From contig CAUYUJ010001293.1 of assembly GCA_963575745.1 (NCBI GenBank), forward strand, positions 1 to 64,000: DNA of 64,000 nucleotides, given 5' to 3'. The notes under the pieces were generated by a model. That model saw only the letters and a list, made by a program, of their open reading frames with translations, ran no database searches and had not been told where the DNA came from. The translations under genes and the position numbers were made by a program. Below, in pieces: positions 29,236 through 40,175 of the stretch. Within the stretch, counting starts at the first letter, position 1. Each line of letters begins with the position of its first letter. The stretch comes from Prorocentrum cordatum (taxonomy: Eukaryota > Sar > Dinophyceae > Prorocentrales > Prorocentraceae).

Positions 29236-29617
29236 TAGAGGGAGGCCTCTGGCGTTCGGCGCCCTCTCTGGGCCTGCCTCCGGGAGGTGCCCTCGTCGTC
29301 GCCCCGCCTGGCTCCGCCTCGGGCTCCTGGCCGGGGTGCGCGCCAGACCTGGAGGGCCGGGCCCAGGGCAAGTCTGGACGCCCGAGATGGGCACGGAAAG
29401 AACGGGTAAGATGCCCAACAGCAGTTCCTGTTCATTCTGCACAGGATTCGCTGTCCGCGCCGCCGCGGCCTGTGTCCATTCGAGACAGAAGGCCGCCCGC
29501 CCAACAGCGGCCGCTGTTGGTTTGGGACAACATTTGCTGTTGGGCATAGTACCCATTTTTTCGGTACCCATTTCGGGTGTCCAAAGCAAGGGGGCGGAGT
29601 CTCCGCTGGCACAGCAA

Positions 29618-29670
29618 TCAGGGGAGGAAAAAACACACAAGCACAATTCTTTACGCTTCGCGTATCCCCA
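29618..29670. mobile_element. Family C left-end fragment joined to CACCAGCCCAT tail
   Basis: TCAGGGGAGGAAAAAACACA matches the C left end. It passes directly into ACGCTTCGCGTATCCCCACC, the tail also seen at 16300 and 58310. Confidence 0.6.
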
Positions 29671-29856
29671 CCAGCCCATCTCACAGCAGCAACTCTTGCG
29701 AAGCATGCCGACAGTCGTGTTTTTCAGGCGTGTGTCCGCTTGGCCCCGCATATCTCCCCTGTTCCTCCTTCCCCCCGCCTCCTTGCACATCCTCCTTGTG
29801 GGGGGAGCGGGAGAAGGACGAGGCGGAGGAGGAGGGAGAGAAAGCGCTCCTCGTGA

Positions 29857-30475
29857 TGTGAGTCGTTTGGGGTTTCTCGTCCTGGTGTCAGTCGTTCGGG
29901 CCCTTCTTCCTGGTGTGAGTCGTTCGGGCTCTTCGTGGTGTGAGTCGTTCGGGCTCTTCGTCCTGGTGTGAGTCGTTCGGGCTTCTCGTGGTGTGAGTTG
30001 TTCGGGCCCCTCATCCTGGTGTGAGTCGTTCGGGCCCCTCCTCCTGGTGTGACTCGTTCGGGCTCCTCGTGGTGTGAGTCGTTCGGGGCCCGCGTCGTGG
30101 TGTGAGTCGTTCGGGCTCCTCGTGGTGTGAGTCGTTCGGGCGCCTCGTCCTGGTGTGAGTCGTTCGGGCCCCTCCTTGTGGTGTGAGTCGTTCGGGCTCT
30201 TCGTGGTGTGAGTCGTTCGGGCCCCTCGTCCTGGTGTGAGTCGTTCGGGCTCCTCGTGGGGCCTCTTGGGGGCCTCTTGGAGCCTCTTGGGGCCTCTTGG
30301 GGGCCTCTTGGGGGCCTCTGGGGGCCTCTTGGGGGCCTCTTGGGGCCTCTTGGGGCCTCTTGGGGGCCTCTTGGGGCCTCTTGGGGCCTCTTGGGGGCCT
30401 CTTGGGGCCTCTTGGGGGCCTCTTGGAGCCTCCTGGGGGCCTCTTGGGGCCATCTTGGGGCCTCTTGCGACCTCC
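29857..30475. repeat. ~27-bp GTGAGTCGTTCGGG minisatellite, then GGGCCTCTTGG minisatellite
   Basis: About 15 units of GTGAGTCGTTCGGGCTCCTC (26-29 bp each) to 30255, then about 20 units of 10-11 bp GGGGGCCTCTT to 30475. They explain the long minus-strand frames here. Confidence 0.95.
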
Positions 30476-30514
30476 TCAGAAGCGCAAGTGAGCGCAGCCC
30501 CCTGAGAAGGACAA

Positions 30515-30640
30515 AATGAGCCCCAAACCTCAGTAAAATCAATGATTTTGCTATGAAGGAAGATGAGCGCGGCCCCCTCAGAACGCCAAAATGAGGCCAA
30601 AACCATAGTAAAATCAATGATTTTTGGCTTTTAAGAAGAG
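30515..30640. repeat. Duplicated AGTAAAATCAATGATTTT unit
   Basis: CCTCAGTAAAATCAATGATT (about 30529) and CATAGTAAAATCAATGATTT (about 30606), each followed by a GCGGCCCCCTCAGAA-type stretch. A third copy is near 16505, also beside a CTTGGGGCC minisatellite. Confidence 0.75.
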
Positions 30641-30872
30641 CAGAGGGGCCAAAGTGGGCCCCCCCGTCGGGGCCAGAATCCTCGTGAGGGTCGTCGTTTT
30701 TTGGCCCCTCCAGGAGTCAAAAAAGATCCCCTGACGACACTCGGCCCGGCCTCTCCAGGTCCAGGGGGAGGGGGTAGGGGGAGGGGTAAACCCCTCCCCG
30801 AAGGGGAAGAAGGGGGGTTGAGAACAGAGAGAGCTCGCTAAACCACTCACGCCCAAAGGGCTGGTGGGATTC

Positions 30873-31002
30873 ATCGTCGATTCCCAAGAAAAATATGGGA
30901 ACACATGGGAGGTGGGGGGGGGAGACCAGAAACCCAGAAACAAAAAAGATGGGGAATCCTTTTATTTGTGTGCATTTATTTGTGTGTCCCAGGGCCCGTT
31001 CA
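30873..31002. mobile_element. Family C element, copy C4 (5' truncated)
   Basis: Keeps AATATGGGAACACATGGGAG, ACCCAGAAAC and TTATTTGTGTGTCCCAGGGC. The AGGAGGAAAAG start is replaced by CAAAGGGCTGGTGGGATTC. Confidence 0.75.
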
Positions 31003-31159
31003 AACAAATCTTTCGAGTTGCGCCCCGCCGATCGTCGATGCGGCGCGGCCACGCCGGCTTGCGCAATTGCGTTGGGCCCCCACGGGCGCCCCTTCAGCCG
31101 CGCACCAAAGGTCACTCTAGCCTAGGGTCACTCCTACGTGCAGTCGAGGAGAGCAGGAA

Positions 31160-31304
31160 CCAGGGCTGGACCTATACACCGTTTTGCTGGACTTCGGCTG
31201 TGTTTTGTTGTTCGTCTTCGCAGGGAGGCACAGGGAAACAGGTAGAGCAGAACGACCAACAAAACGAAGCCAAAACGAAAAACAACGTTTCGGTCCAGCC
31301 CTGG
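31160..31304. mobile_element. Family F TIR element, copy F2
   Basis: CCAGGGCTGGACC and GGTCCAGCCCTGG are perfect 13-bp TIRs. 145 bp. Interior AGGGAAACAGGTAGAGCA is shared with F3. Confidence 0.87.
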
Positions 31305-32380
31305 CATGAACAGCCAAGCAGGCCTTCCATGCAGTCACCCAGAGACAACCAGATTGCACAAACCTCTTCCGATGCATTCACCCACTTATGCGCGCTCATG
31401 TTGGAGAGTCTGTTTGGTTCAGGAGTCGGCCACACGGTTGTTGGCGGGGTAGTGTGAAGGACAGTTTCGTTTTCATTCTCTGGTTCTTTGGGGCTGACCG
31501 TTCTGGGGCTGACCGTGGGCCATAGCGACGCTGAGCGTGAGCCATTGTTTCCATCCTGAAGCCAGCCGCCTTCGCCGCCCCCCTTCCCTCGTTTGCGCGG
31601 GCGCGCCGCCAAATCTGGTCGGTCTCTCTGGTTTGTGAGCGCTGGGGGCCTTTGGCCCTCGGGATGGCCGTCTGACCGCGGTGCTTCGCCGGAGCCGCCC
31701 CCCCCATGCACGCAGTCACGGGGCCCTCCTGCGACCAGGGGGCCCTTTTTTCACCCGAGTGCGCCACGTGTGGAGGAGGGAGGGGAGGAGGAGGAGGAGG
31801 AGGAGGAGGAGGAGGACTGCTGTAGACTGCTGTGGACTGCTCTGTATACAAACTCGCTGTCGAACTTTGGATTGGTTTATCCCTAGGCCCAGTCGGAAGA
31901 CGCACACAAGGTAAGGTGCAACCACCCCGCACTCGGTCAAAATTCGCCGATAGGGGGGTCTTAAAAACATGGGCATGCGACTGGGTGAGCAACGCCGTGT
32001 CGGAATTCCCAGTGTTTGGTTCAAGTGTTGTTGCTTTTCTCAACAAAAGCTTCCTACCGGATCTCAGATTAATCAGAGGGTGTTGAGGAGGAGGACGAGG
32101 AGGAGGTCCAGGAGGAAGAGGAAGTAGAGGAGGAGGAAAAGGATGGAAAGGAAGGGAGCGGGTGGGATGGCAGAGGACAGGAGAGCAGAGGATGCATGTG
32201 TAGATGAGAGGATCGAAGGCGGAGAAGCGCGACGATCTGATCATACGTCTATGGGGCAGCGATCAGTCTCGTGAGCAAGTCGGCTGCTCGAGGGCCGAAT
32301 CGGCAGCCGCGAAGTTCGGACCTCCACTCCGCCCTGTGCTGCCAGGGCTTAAGAACCCGAAGCAGCATCCGACAAAGAGA
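31305..32380. other. Unassigned stretch, no gene recognised
   Basis: Mostly complex sequence with a short GGA array (31780-31815) and a purine-rich tract (32090-32160). A 282-codon minus frame (31396-32244) is interrupted by poly-Pro from the GGA array and shows no domain. Nothing supportable. Confidence 0.5.
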
Positions 32381-32384
32381 ATCC

Positions 32385-32880
32385 ACTCCTCCTCCCCCTC
32401 CTCCTCCTCCTCCTCCTCCTCCTCCTGTTCATCCTCCTCCTCCTCCTCCTCCTCTTTCTCCTCCTTCTCCTCCTCCTCCTCCTCCTCCTGTTCATCCTCC
32501 TCCCCTCCCTCTTCCTTCCCGTCCTCCTCCTCCTCCTTCTCCTTCTCCTCCCCCTGATGCTCCTCCTTTGGCAAAGCGCGCCGCCGATCCAGCCGGACGA
32601 GCTCCGGAAACCAGAGCCCTGGCATCTGCGAAGCTGAGCGCGCCCAGTCCTAAGCAGCAAGTTTGGCAGGGTGAGAAGGATGAGGAGGAGGAGGAGGAGG
32701 CGGAGGAGGAGGAGGAGGAGGGGAGGCGGAGGCGGAGGAGGAGGAGGTCGAGGAGGAGGAGGCGGAGGAGGAGGAGGAGGCGGAGGAGGAGGAGGAGGCG
32801 GAGGAGGAGGAGGCAGAGGAGGCGGAGGAGGAGGTGAAGGAGGAGGCAGAGGAGGAGTAAGAAGAGGAGGAGCATGAAGA
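32385..32880. repeat. (TCC)n array, 120-bp island, (GGA)n array
   Basis: TCC 32388-32555, complex island 32556-32680, GGA 32681-32868. The two arrays are complementary and could form a long hairpin about the island. Confidence 0.93.
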
Positions 32881-32883
32881 GTC

Positions 32884-33068
32884 GGGGGTGGCCAAAAGGG
32901 GGGTGATGACCAGGGAGGGGTGGATATCATGGCGTGGGCCGTGATGTTTCCTCAGATTTGATGGCGCCTCTTCTGATTTCAATGCGTCCCCCCCCCAGGG
33001 CCGCGCAATTGCCGCTGGCCCTGATTTGCGCCCACCCCTCTTGGACGCCCCCCTCTTGGCCGCCCCCG
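32884..33068. mobile_element. Family K TIR element, copy K1
   Basis: GGGGGTGGCCAAAAGGGGGG at the left and CCCCCCTCTTGGCCGCCCCC at the right. Interior ATATCATGGCG, ATGGCGCCTC and GGGCCGCGCAATTGCC are shared with K2. Confidence 0.75.
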
Positions 33069-33085
33069 ATAGAGGGCGGGCCTCG

Positions 33086-33600
33086 AGACACCCCGACAAG
33101 AAAGAAAAACAAGACAAACACTGCATGTTCAAATTATGCAAGGACAGGGTTGAAGTAGATACGGTAGGTTCATGCGGCGTTTGCGCGCTGGCGACGCCTG
33201 CGGAGGCGATCAAGATTGAATTCTGCGACGCGAAAGCACCAAGGGACAAGGTAACGCCACTGGGCCGGACGGAATTTTAAATTGAACGATCGGAGCAGCG
33301 ATCGTTTTAAGGGTGGACTGTCGACGTGGTGTCTGACATTTTTTTGCCTGTGCTGGCGCCTCACGAATGTGTGCGATTGTCGATGCCCGTTTGGCAGTTT
33401 GAGAAGATTTCGCATGCAATCTTAGATAATGTCTATGCTCTCCGTGTTGTGTGTTGTGTGTGTTGTAGTACCTTTTGTTTTTTTCCATTGCCGCCATCCG
33501 GGGAATAAGCAGATATTGTCAATGCTGCCCTGTTGGCATTCTGTCTAGCAACAGTAACATTTGATCAAACCCCGCTCATGCTCACAACAGGCTCCGCTGC
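33086..33600. other. Complex unassigned stretch with a Cys-rich open segment
   Basis: A plus frame to a TAA at 33278-33280 reads CMFKLCKDRVEVDTVGSCGV then IKIEFCDAKAPRDK. Just after it GAACGATCGGAGCAGCGATCGTT is near-palindromic. Too short and isolated to call a gene. Confidence 0.3.
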
Positions 33601-33719
33601 ACAGCTGGTATGTGTCAGTTCCTCGTTCACCAATTTACAGGAGGACGACGAGAAAGAGTAGAAGGGAGATGTGGGGGAGATGTGGGAGGGCGTAGGCGCA
33701 GGAGTGTGGAGGGAGGAGG

Positions 33720-34661
33720 CGCTGGAGATGGAGGGAGGAGGAGGAAGAGGAGGAGGAGGAGGAGGAGCAGAGCGAGGAGGAGAACGTGGAGGGAGGAAGA
33801 GCCTATACTCTGGCCTCTGTGCTGCCATCGTGAGGCAACGAAGCGCGCGCTACTGACTGGGCAGCTGCGCGGTGGGATGCGCCGGATAAACAGTACGCAG
33901 GAGTCGATTGCGCGTGTCCAGGGTGTTGCGTGGAGTGATGGTGATGGTGATGGTGATGATGAGGATGATTGTGCCGATGGTGATGTTGATGATGCTGATG
34001 CGGATGATGATGATGAGGAGGAGGAGCAGTAGGATTGTGATGATGATGAAGAGGCGGAGGAGGAGGAGCATGACGACAACTATGATGATTATGATGGTGA
34101 TGATGATGATGTCGATGACGATGACGATGAAGACGACGACGAGGATGCTGATGATGATGCTACTGATGATGCTGATGATGATGATGAGGAAGAGGAGGAT
34201 GAGATGGTGATGATGATGACGAGGAGGAGTGGCATGACGACGATTATGTTGATCATGATGTGGATGTTGACGATTACGAGAACGATGAAGACTACGACGA
34301 TGATGATGCTGATGATGATACTGATGATGATGCTGATGATGAGGATGATGATGAGGACGAGGAGGAGGAGATGGTGATGATGATGACGAGGAGGAGGAGC
34401 ATGACGACGACTATGATGATGCTGATGGTGATGATGATGATGACGATGACGATGACGCTGAAGACGACGACGATGATGATGCCGATGATGATGCTGATGA
34501 TGATGATGATGATGAGGATGATGATGAGGAAGAGGAGGAGGAGATGGTGATGATGATGACGAGGAGGAGGTGGATCACAACGACTATGATCATTATGGTG
34601 TTGATTATGATGGTGATGATGACGACGATGACGACGATGATGATGATGCTGATGGTGATGC

Positions 34662-34699
<38 letters not shown>

Positions 34700-34910
34700 C
34701 TGATGATGATGATGATGATGATGATGATGCTGATGCTGATGATGATGCTGATGATGATGAGTATGATGCTTATTAGTATGAGGATGACGATGAGGATGAG
34801 GATGAGTACGATGATGAAGATGATGGCGATGACGATGGTGATGGTGATGGTGATAGTGATGGTGATGGTGATTGTAAGTATGAGGTTGACGGTAAGCATG
34901 AAAGGTGATG
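33720..34910. repeat. (GGA)n and (GAT)n arrays
   Basis: GGA tracts at 33735-33780, then GATGAT/GACGAT arrays from 33935 to 34895 with two related ~190-bp higher-order blocks (GATGACGAGGAGGAG followed by ATGACGACGA at about 34215, 34383 and 34553). All long frames are repeat translations. Confidence 0.95.
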
Positions 34911-35345
34911 GTGAGGAGGAGAGTTAGTTTGTATTTGTCTTTCCATCTGTTGTCTTTTCTGGACGGGCATTGCTGGATAATATTGGTCAGCAGTTGTGCG
35001 TCCTGAGGGTTGACGTGGGGCAATATCACAGCTTCGTTGGGGCCACCTTGGGGCCTCGGGGTGTCACGTCACATTATGGCCATATTGGTGTTTTGTTGAG
35101 GCCATCGCGAGATCTTGCGGCAGGAGCCGTCTCAGAGATCCTCCGATGGGATATCGGGGCAGATTGGGTCATCTAGGATGCTTCGGGAAGCATGCCCGAG
35201 GCATCTTTCATAGTCGCAGGAGTACTGCCAGAGGCTGTAGCAACATTGCCAGGGCGTGGTTCGTGCTCTGATCGAGGGGAATCTTACCAACTTTCTGGCC
35301 GTTGTGAACGTCACGATCCGGGACCCACGCTCAAGAAAGCCGTCT
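34911..35345. other. Unassigned stretch, no gene recognised
   Basis: Complex, closer to balanced base composition, with only short frames. I see nothing supportable. Confidence 0.5.
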
Positions 35346-35349
35346 AATG

Positions 35350-35725
35350 GGAATGCCGCTGCTTCTCAGAGGAGAAGCGTACCGCCGATGCCGAGGCCTT
35401 TGCCTCGTTTTCGCGTTTCTGGGCCTCTCTGAGGTGCCCTCGTCAACACGGCTGGATCCGCCTCGGAAGCCCGATCACAACGCACTTCCAGGAGAAGGTG
35501 TGATCGTTTCCTTATTCATTGTTTTGCCGATCTGCGCGGGCCCTCACACGCCTCCCTCCCTCCCCCCCGCCTTGGAGCAGATCTTGGCCGGTTGGGGCGC
35601 CTGTTTCGAGCAGATGGAGTCTCCCCGTGATGGACACCCTGTTGCAAACAGTCGCACTGAGCAGAGGTCTGGAGTCAGACCCACCCCCTCCCCCCCCCTC
35701 CGCCCAATGCCGAAACGCCGAATGA
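35350..35725. repeat. Family M copy M4 followed by dispersed repeat copy
   Basis: 35352-35500 contains GCGTACCGCCGATGCCGAGG and GGGCCTCTCTGAGGTGCCCT of family M. 35506-35725 matches 17829-18055. Confidence 0.65.
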
Positions 35726-36500
35726 GAAAACGTTCACGAAGCCCTCAGGAGAATCAGTGTTTATGTGTTCCTCTGGCTCGCAGCCTCGTAACTCCACGGG
35801 GGGGCCAGCCGCTCTGCTCCAGCACCTTCGGACCTCTGCGGGGGTACTTCTGGGACGCTTCCGGGGCACCTCGGCGCCCTCTGCACGCCTCATGATGTTG
35901 CCCCTCTCCTGGCGCCAACAGCGCAGAGCGGATTTCGTCCGGAATGCAATAGGAGGGACCTAGACGCCTGGGCGCCGCCCCGGGGCAGCGGGAGCCAGCC
36001 GTCCAGATGGAGGACCGCCTGGGGCTCACCATGAAGTTCCTCCGGGCTGCCGAGGCGGGAACAATGGGGGAAATCTCGGCGTGTCTCCAGCGCTACCCCC
36101 ACCTGGCCAGCCTTGTGGGCAACCCGTACGAGGTCGGAGGCCGTGGTCACCGATGATCGCCGTCCGAAGCCTTGGGAACTCAGCGGGCCCTCTGGAGTTC
36201 CCCTTGGGTTAAAAAAAGGAAGGGCCTAGAGTGCCCTGGAGAATTTCGTCCCGGATGTCAAAATGATTTTCGCGCGGATTGTTTCGGCCAGGAATGAAGA
36301 CTATGTCAAACCCATGTGAAATGCACTTCGTTCTTCGCTCGCCGTTTCGGGGTTCTGCATTGGCAGGAATGTCCACGCAACAATCCACTGCAGCACGTCT
36401 GCAAGGTCGGTGCAGTGACCCCTCCCCACCCGGTTGTACCGCGAAGCTGAGATTCGCCATATTGGCGTCGATTCTCGAGGGGTCTCTCCTTACCTGGGCT
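35726..36500. other. Unassigned stretch, no gene recognised
   Basis: Complex sequence with only short frames on either strand and no recognisable domain or TIR pair. Confidence 0.45.
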
Positions 36501-36632
36501 TGGTATCGCTCGGTCGTGTGCACCTTCTCTCGGGGTTGATTATTCAGGAGCATCCTGGATCATCCTGCGAAAACAAAGAAAGCCATGCACGGAACCGAAA
36601 GGACACACAGGGAATGGACGTCCGAGGCATGG
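36501..36632. mobile_element. Family B TIR element, copy B2
   Basis: TATCGCTCGGTCGTGTGCAC at the left, ACGTCCGAGGCATGG at the right. Interior CAGGAGCATCCTGGATCATC corresponds to the conserved hairpin. More diverged than B1, B3 and B4. Confidence 0.75.
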
Positions 36633-36769
36633 CCAGTGGGGGCCGAGGCGGGGATCTAATCCATGACCACCGCCCGGGGGATCGATCTTCTCCGGGACCT
36701 CGGAGGGCGGGGGCACCTGTTTGGGATACATCCACACTTGTGGAGGACGATCCATGGAGAGGAAGCATG

Positions 36770-36960
36770 TTGCCAAATCATTGCCAGGTGTCTAAAACAT
36801 GTGTTGAACATGTATTAGGCACGTCAAGAACACGTTTCAAACATGTTTAGAACACCTTCTTTCCGACATTTTAAGCACATTTCAAATTCAATGACAGGAC
36901 TGTTAGGGTGTCCATTTTCGAGGCATCCACAAATCCATGCCCACCTCTTGCCGATGTCTC
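36770..36960. repeat. ACATGT-rich dispersed repeat (relative of 37680-37970)
   Basis: CCAGGTGTCTAAAACATGTG, CAAACATGTTTAGAACA, AATGACAGGACTGTTAGGGT occur in the same order at 37.7-37.9 kb. Confidence 0.75.
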
Positions 36961-37538
36961 AGAGGATGGATCCTCCAGGCAGTGGCCACGGATACCTTCC
37001 CGCCTCGCGCGGGAGCCCGTCCTCTGCGCGGGGGGAGGTCGGGGCTCGGGCGCGCTCGGGCCCCGGGGGGGCCACGAGACGCGGCGGGCGCCCCTGCCGG
37101 GGGGGCGGCGCCCTCGTCGTCCGCACGGCAGGGCGCGCGGAGGCACCTCGCAGAGGTGCCGGCCAGTTGCCGGGCGTCGTGAGCGACGGCGCGGCAGGAG
37201 AGGGTGGCGCACGCTGGCAGGCCGAGCTGCGTGGTGCTGGGGCGGATCGGCAGCAGTGCGGTCGGACTCTGCCCGCGGCCAGCGCTGTCTCTGGTCCCGT
37301 TCCGGGTTCTAGCGCCGTCGGTTTGCGGAGGCTGGGCGAACCGTGAGCCTGTTTTGCCCATGTCTCGCCGCCTGGCTGTCCGCACTGGTACGGCCCTGGG
37401 TGGCATGTTCTTCTTGTGTCGCCTCATTCCTAAGCGGCCAGGGGATGTTTGGAAGTGCGGCCAGGGCTCGACATGACCGCGCGGAACGGCCATCTTGAAA
37501 TATCAGGGGAACGAACAACGACATAAGCATAACACCTC

Positions 37539-37651
37539 GGAGGTCCGCGCGGCTTCTCAGATCGGCGCTGGACCCCCCTCCGCGCCAGGGGCGGCGCTGG
37601 AGGCGCCGCCAGGGGGGCCCGGCGCCGATCCGAGAAATCCGTACGGACCTC
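37539..37651. mobile_element. Family H foldback element, copy H3
   Basis: GAGGTCCGCGCGGCTTCTCA with GATCGGCGC pairs with GCGCCGATCCGAGAAATCC and GGACCTC. The loop contains GGCGGCGCTGGAGGCGCCGC. About 113 bp. Confidence 0.78.
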
Positions 37652-37679
37652 AGCGTTTTTATGTTTCTGTCAGTGTCCG

Positions 37680-37970
37680 GTCCCCTGAATATTTGCCAAA
37701 TAATTTCCAGATGTCTAGAACATGTGCTAAGCATGCTTTGAACCTGTAAAACACATGCTTGAAACATGTTTAGAACATGTTCCCGACAGTTTTTAAGCAT
37801 CTCCTACATTCAATGATAGGACTGTCAGAGTGCCCATTGCCATGGCATCAGCAACCTTAAAATATGTTTAGAACATGTTTTCAACATGTTCCCGACAGTT
37901 TTTAAGCACCTCCTAAGTTCAGTGGTAGGACTGTCAGCGTGCCCATTGCCATGGCATCCGCAACCTGAGA
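37680..37970. repeat. ACATGT-rich repeat with ~110-bp tandem duplication
   Basis: ATGTTTAGAACATGTT through TTCCCGACAGTTTTTAAGCA and GTAGGACTGTCAG to TTGCCATGGCATC occurs twice (about 37765-37855 and 37866-37968). Confidence 0.85.
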
Positions 37971-38136
37971 TTGTCGGGGGCCTGGGAGCTCGAGCTCACG
38001 TGCACGGGATGCGCCCGCAGCCGGGCGGGCCCGCGGCCCGTGCGGGAGAGCGTCGCCCCGCGAGAGCGTGTCGCGCGCCCCCGCCTGCCGGCGCGGGGCC
38101 CCCGGGAGTCGTCGGGTGCGCCGCGCGGCATTTTCT

Positions 38137-38446
38137 GGGCCTCCCAGATGGGGTCGTATGAGGAAAACATGTAACACAACGTGGGGGGGGGGAACCACAA
38201 ACACACACGGAAAAAAAACACAACCAAAAAAACACACGGGGAAAAAAGCAAACGAAAAAACACACACGGTGTCGGAGGATCGCGCCGCACCGCCGATGCA
38301 TCGCCGGTGCGGCTCGACGTGCAGCCCGATTTTCTTCACGTCGACGGCGCCGATGCATCACCGACGTCGGCGATGCATCGCCGATGTATCGGCGATGCGG
38401 CGCGATCCTCCGACCCCATCTACTCCTACCCCATCTAGGAGGCCTC
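38137..38446. mobile_element. Family I TIR element, copy I2
   Basis: GGGCCTCCCAGATGGGGTCG at the left, CCCCATCTAGGAGGCCTCTA at the right, with GCCGATGCATCGCC units between. About 110 bases of CACACGGAAAAAAAACACAA-type A/C sequence are inserted after the left TIR. Confidence 0.78.
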
Positions 38447-38499
38447 TACATTTTCAATTTGCCCCTTATCCCGTGCTACCTTCGCCTCGCCTACCTTTT

Positions 38500-38697
38500 G
38501 GGGCGGCCAAGAGGGGGGTGAGAACTAGGGGGGGGCTGGGTATCATGGCGGGGGCCATGATATTTTCCCAGATCTCATGGCGCCTCCTCTTATCTCATTG
38601 CGTCCCTGGCCCCCCCCCGGGCCGCGGACATGACGCCGGCCATTATTTGCCCCCCCCCCCCCCGTCCTCTTGGAGGCCCCCCTCTTGGCCGCTCCCG
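38500..38697. mobile_element. Family K TIR element, copy K2
   Basis: GGGGCGGCCAAGAGGGGGG and CCCCCCTCTTGGCCGCTCCC are near-perfect 18-bp TIRs. 198 bp. Confidence 0.82.
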
Positions 38698-38879
38698 ATA
38701 CCTTCGTCTTCTTCACCTTCCCCTCACCCTCGCCAGCACTTCACCTTCACCTTCGTCCACCGCCCTTTATTCCGCCCTGCCCCATATTTCCCCTCGCCCC
38801 CCCCCCCACTCACACTGGCCACGTCCGTGTCATCCACACCTGTTCCACATCCTGCGAGTGGCAGTGCGTGAATAAGAGT

Positions 38880-39030
38880 GGAGGGCGGGGGTCGACGTAA
38901 ACGGTGCTTTGGCGATTTCGTGGGCAGTTTTCGTTTCAAGCTCGTTCTGCAGCAAAGGCATGTTGAAGACAGCACGAGGGAAAACAAACACAAAACAAAC
39001 GCGAAAAACAAGTTGTTGGTCAATCCTTGG
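38880..39030. mobile_element. Family F-like repeat, diverged
   Basis: GTAAACGGTGCTTTGGCGAT, TTCGTGGGCAGTTTTCG and GTTGAAGACAGCACGAGGG align with 15640-15720 and 23985-24070. Terminal repeats are eroded. Confidence 0.55.
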
Positions 39031-39149
39031 GAAAGGCGGGGGGGGGGTCAAGAGGTGAAACGAGATGAAGCTGCTCACTGAATGGGAGTGGCAGCAGGGG
39101 GAGCGGGCGATAATTCAGGGAGGGGAAACCACCCCGACCCCCATAATCG

Positions 39150-39320
39150 TCGGGGGTGGACAGACCTCCTACCCTGACACGTCGATTAAGGAATCGGCTG
39201 TTTTTTGTTCGCGAGAGGGCGTCGCGGCCGTCATTTTTGCGGGTCCAGGTCCGTCAGTTTCGTTCCTGGGCCGTCTTCACCACATGGAGGTTTACTAAAG
39301 GGAGGTTTGTCCACCGCCGA
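39150..39320. mobile_element. Family E TIR element, copy E2, with 6-bp TSD
   Basis: TCGGGGGTGGACAGACCTCC and GGAGGTTTGTCCACCGCCGA. TAATCG flanks both ends (39144-39149, 39321-39326). 171 bp, the same length as E1. Confidence 0.88.
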
Positions 39321-39419
39321 TAATCGGTGTTTACGCAACGGCCCCAGGCGTTTCCTAAACAGACCTGTCCTGTTCGATTCCGCTGCTTTTGGGTGCGCTT
39401 ACTGAGCGACTTCGCTCGT

Positions 39420-39600
39420 CGGGGGGGTGCTCCGTCTCAGGGTTTTGATTATTTATGTTCCTTGACAGTGGGGAACCACATCATTTGATTATGTCTGCTC
39501 CTTGGTTATGATTATCCTGATAGTTGCTGATCATTCCTGCTCCTTCCCAGGGTTTTGATTATTTCGGTTCCTTGATTATTTCTGTCCCTCGAGGTTGGAG
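39420..39600. repeat. TTTTGATTATTT...TTCCTTG repeat cluster
   Basis: AGGGTTTTGATTATTTATGT and AGGGTTTTGATTATTTCGGT, plus shorter GATTAT and CTCCTTGG units, repeat within 160 bases of unusually AT-rich sequence. Confidence 0.7.
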
Positions 39601-39652
39601 CGAGAACCCATCACAGGCCCACCCCACTGTGGACTCCTGCCTCTCTTGCTTA

Positions 39653-39822
39653 CAGTCGGGGCCCTGAAGAAGGAACCCTTTTCGTTGGAGAGGGGCTCCG
39701 CGTTGCGTTTCACAGCTTGCCTCAGGCTTTCCCTAGGTTTTCGATCGGAAATCGAAGGTTAACTTATGGAAACAAGGGGCCCCGTTCCTTATTTAGGGTT
39801 CCTTGGGTCAAAGCCCCGACTG
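39653..39822. mobile_element. Family D hAT-like TIR element, copy D4
   Basis: CAGTCGGGGCCCTGAAGAAG to CAAAGCCCCGACTG, the most symmetrical TIR pair of the family. TA stands outside both ends. No 8-bp duplication was found. Confidence 0.85.
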
Positions 39823-40024
39823 TACCGCGTCGCCTTGTCCGCTCCGCGCACGGCGTGCGAGGTCTTCCGTTTGCCCCTCGGCTCGGCAAAAGCGCGGCCC
39901 CGCCGGCGCGCCTCGCTCTGCCAAGGGCCCGAGCGGCGCAGCCCCGGCGCGGGGCTCGCGCGCCGCACCCCTCCCAGCGATGGAGAGCCAGGGCGCACTG
40001 GTCCGCAGCCTGCGGCAAGTGAGG

Positions 40025-40175
40025 AAGCAGGAGGAGGAGGAGGAGGAGGAGGAGGAGGAGGAGGAGGAGGAGGAGGAGGAGCGAGGAGAGGTGCGCTCAT
40101 CGCGGTGGGGGCGAGGCCGCCTGCGACAAGTGAGGAAGGAGGAGGAGGAGGAGGAGGAGGAGGAGGAGGAAAACA
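40025..40175. repeat. (GGA)n arrays in a duplicated module
   Basis: Two GGA arrays (40027-40082, 40135-40170). The intervening GGAGAGGTGCGCTCATCGCG is found again at 40573, and GCCTGCGGCAAGTGAGGAAG precedes both arrays. Confidence 0.88.

Noticed and set aside
27122-30475. CRISPR-like direct repeats
   Set aside because: Contiguous minisatellite units without unique spacers, in a eukaryotic genome.
29221-30617. 461-codon and 297-codon minus-strand frames with TTHT, PERLTP repeats
   Set aside because: Translation of the 27-bp and 11-bp minisatellites running into unrelated sequence.
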